Source: Schumannella luteola (GTDB taxonomy: Bacteria > Actinomycetota > Actinomycetes > Actinomycetales > Microbacteriaceae). From it: 64,000 bases of DNA. The stretch is taken from assembly GCF_013408685.1 (NCBI RefSeq), contig NZ_JACBZY010000001.1:1550001-1614000 (forward strand), written 5' to 3'. Every line of letters begins with the position of its first letter. Positions within the stretch are counted from its first letter, which is position 1. The notes under the pieces are model-generated. The model did no database searches. It was not told the DNA's origin and was given only the letters and a program-made list of their open reading frames with translations. A program made the translations under genes and the position numbers. Of this stretch, positions 63,266-64,000 are shown piece by piece.

Positions 63266-64000
63266 ATGACCCTCACGAGCGGCTACGACTTCGATCAGGC
63301 GACCAGCGCCGATCGCATCCGCGAACTCGATCGCAGCGTCTTCCACTCCTGGTCGGCCCAGGGCTCGCTCGATCCGCTCACGATCGCGGGCGGCGAGGGC
63401 AGCACCGTCTGGGATGCGGACGGCCGCCGCTACCTCGACTTCTCCAGCCAGCTCGTGAACACCAACATCGGGCACCAGCACCCCGCCGTGATCCGCGCGA
63501 TCCAGGAGCAGGCCGCCGTGCTCGCGACCGTCGCCCCCGCTCACGCGGTCGCCGTGCGCGGCCAGGCCGCGCAGCGCATCCTCGGCCACGCCCCCGCCGG
63601 CTTCGACAAGGTCTTCTTCACCAACGGAGGTGCGGATGCGAACGAGAACGCGATCCGCCTCGCCCGTCTGCACACGGGCCGCGACAAGGTCGTGTCGACC
63701 TATCGCTCCTATCACGGCAACACCGGCGCCGCCGTCGTCGCGACCGGCGACTGGCGCCGCGTGCCCAACGAGTTCGCGCGTGGTCACGTGCACGTCTTCG
63801 GACCGTACCTCTACCGCAGCGAGTTCTGGGCCGAGACCCCCGAGCAGGAGAGCGAGCGCGCGCTGCGCCACCTCGAGCGCACGATCCAGGCCGAGGGACC
63901 CGACAGCGTCGCTGCGATCCTGCTCGAGACGATCCCGGGCACGGCCGGCATCCTGACGCCGCCGCCCGGCTACCTCGAAGGCGTGCGGGCGATCGCCGAC
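63266..64000 (+). CDS. Class III PLP-dependent aminotransferase, cut by the window end
   Basis: The first 245 residues are present and the frame stays open to base 64000. Visible features are L-D-F-S-S-Q-L-V-N near residue 60, N-G-G-A-D-A-N-E-N-A near 120 for the PLP phosphate, and Y-H-G-N-T-G near 147; the PLP lysine lies beyond the window. This group uses omega-amino donors such as beta-alanine, taurine or putrescine with pyruvate. Beside mmsA, a beta-alanine or beta-aminoisobutyrate aminotransferase is likely. GGAAGGA lies 11 nt before the ATG, a rather long spacing. Confidence 0.87.
   Translation, partial: MTLTSGYDFDQATSADRIRELDRSVFHSWSAQGSLDPLTIAGGEGSTVWDADGRRYLDFSSQLVNTNIGHQHPAVIRAIQEQAAVLATVAPAHAVAVRGQAAQRILGHAPAGFDKVFFTNGGADANENAIRLARLHTGRDKVVSTYRSYHGNTGAAVVATGDWRRVPNEFARGHVHVFGPYLYRSEFWAETPEQESERALRHLERTIQAEGPDSVAAILLETIPGTAGILTPPPGYLEGVRAIAD

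Overview
This 64 kb window is a contiguous piece of a very GC-rich actinobacterial chromosome, most likely from the family Microbacteriaceae. The evidence is two WhiB genes (a WhiB2-type and a WhiB1-type), the mtrA-mtrB-lpqB cluster next to comF, hpf and secA, a GAF/HisKA_2 kinase of the PdtaS type facing whiB1, an Rv3235-family gene, and the block whiB2 / glycosyltransferase / DUF5719 / metallopeptidase-like / DUF3499 / phosphohexomutase / adenosylhomocysteinase. At least twelve genes have a TAnnnT-like -10 box 6-8 nt before the start codon, the arrangement expected of leaderless mRNAs. This decided several start codons. No rRNA, CRISPR, insertion sequence or phage gene is visible.

Layout. 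1-4.8 kb: four tandem paralogous cysteine-rich exported proteins (one lipoprotein, three anchored by a membrane helix). 4.8-8.3 kb: MFS transporter, GlxA-like regulator, galE-like epimerase with an odd in-frame hydrophobic extension. 8.5-17.3 kb: the WhiB2 / cell-envelope / C1 block. 17.4-26.3 kb: RDD and SpoIIM-like membrane proteins, then a leftward operon of a multi-pass membrane protein, DUF4129, DUF4350, MoxR ATPase and DUF58, in which MoxR and the membrane protein both carry long Pro/Trp-repeat tails. 26.4-35.4 kb: mtrAB-lpqB, comF, hpf, secA. 35.5-45.1 kb: small conserved genes, a SAF protein plus a MinD/CpaE-like protein, pdtaS, whiB1, a three-gene ABC exporter and bcp.

A tRNA-Lys(CTT) at 45.24 kb marks the change from conserved housekeeping genes to catabolic ones. 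From 45.7 to 56.9 kb there is a GntR regulator, a polar-amino-acid ABC importer, an FAD D-amino-acid oxidase/dehydrogenase, a dihydrodipicolinate-synthase-family enzyme, a proline-racemase-family enzyme, an aldehyde dehydrogenase, two SDRs and a second proline-racemase-family enzyme. Leftward genes follow for an Ldh2-family imine reductase, an EamA transporter and a small SDR. The enzyme classes match trans-4-hydroxy-L-proline degradation (epimerase, D-hydroxyproline dehydrogenase, pyrroline-hydroxy-carboxylate deaminase, semialdehyde dehydrogenase), with Ldh2 as a possible pyrroline-2-carboxylate reductase branch; this assignment is inferred from co-occurrence. From 59.8 kb to the end, a methylmalonate/malonate-semialdehyde dehydrogenase, a PucR-type regulator and a class III aminotransferase (cut by the window end) look like a beta-amino-acid catabolism unit.

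The observations most worth following are: the shared motif ATTGTCTGAC at the GntR promoter and at the 59.6 kb promoter; a leader with mutually exclusive hairpins before the importer; two Ser/Cys-type proline-racemase paralogues in one cluster; short tandem duplications that repeatedly carry a gene's own stop or start codon; the Trp-Pro tails shared by two proteins of the MoxR operon; and the tandem exported family at the left edge.
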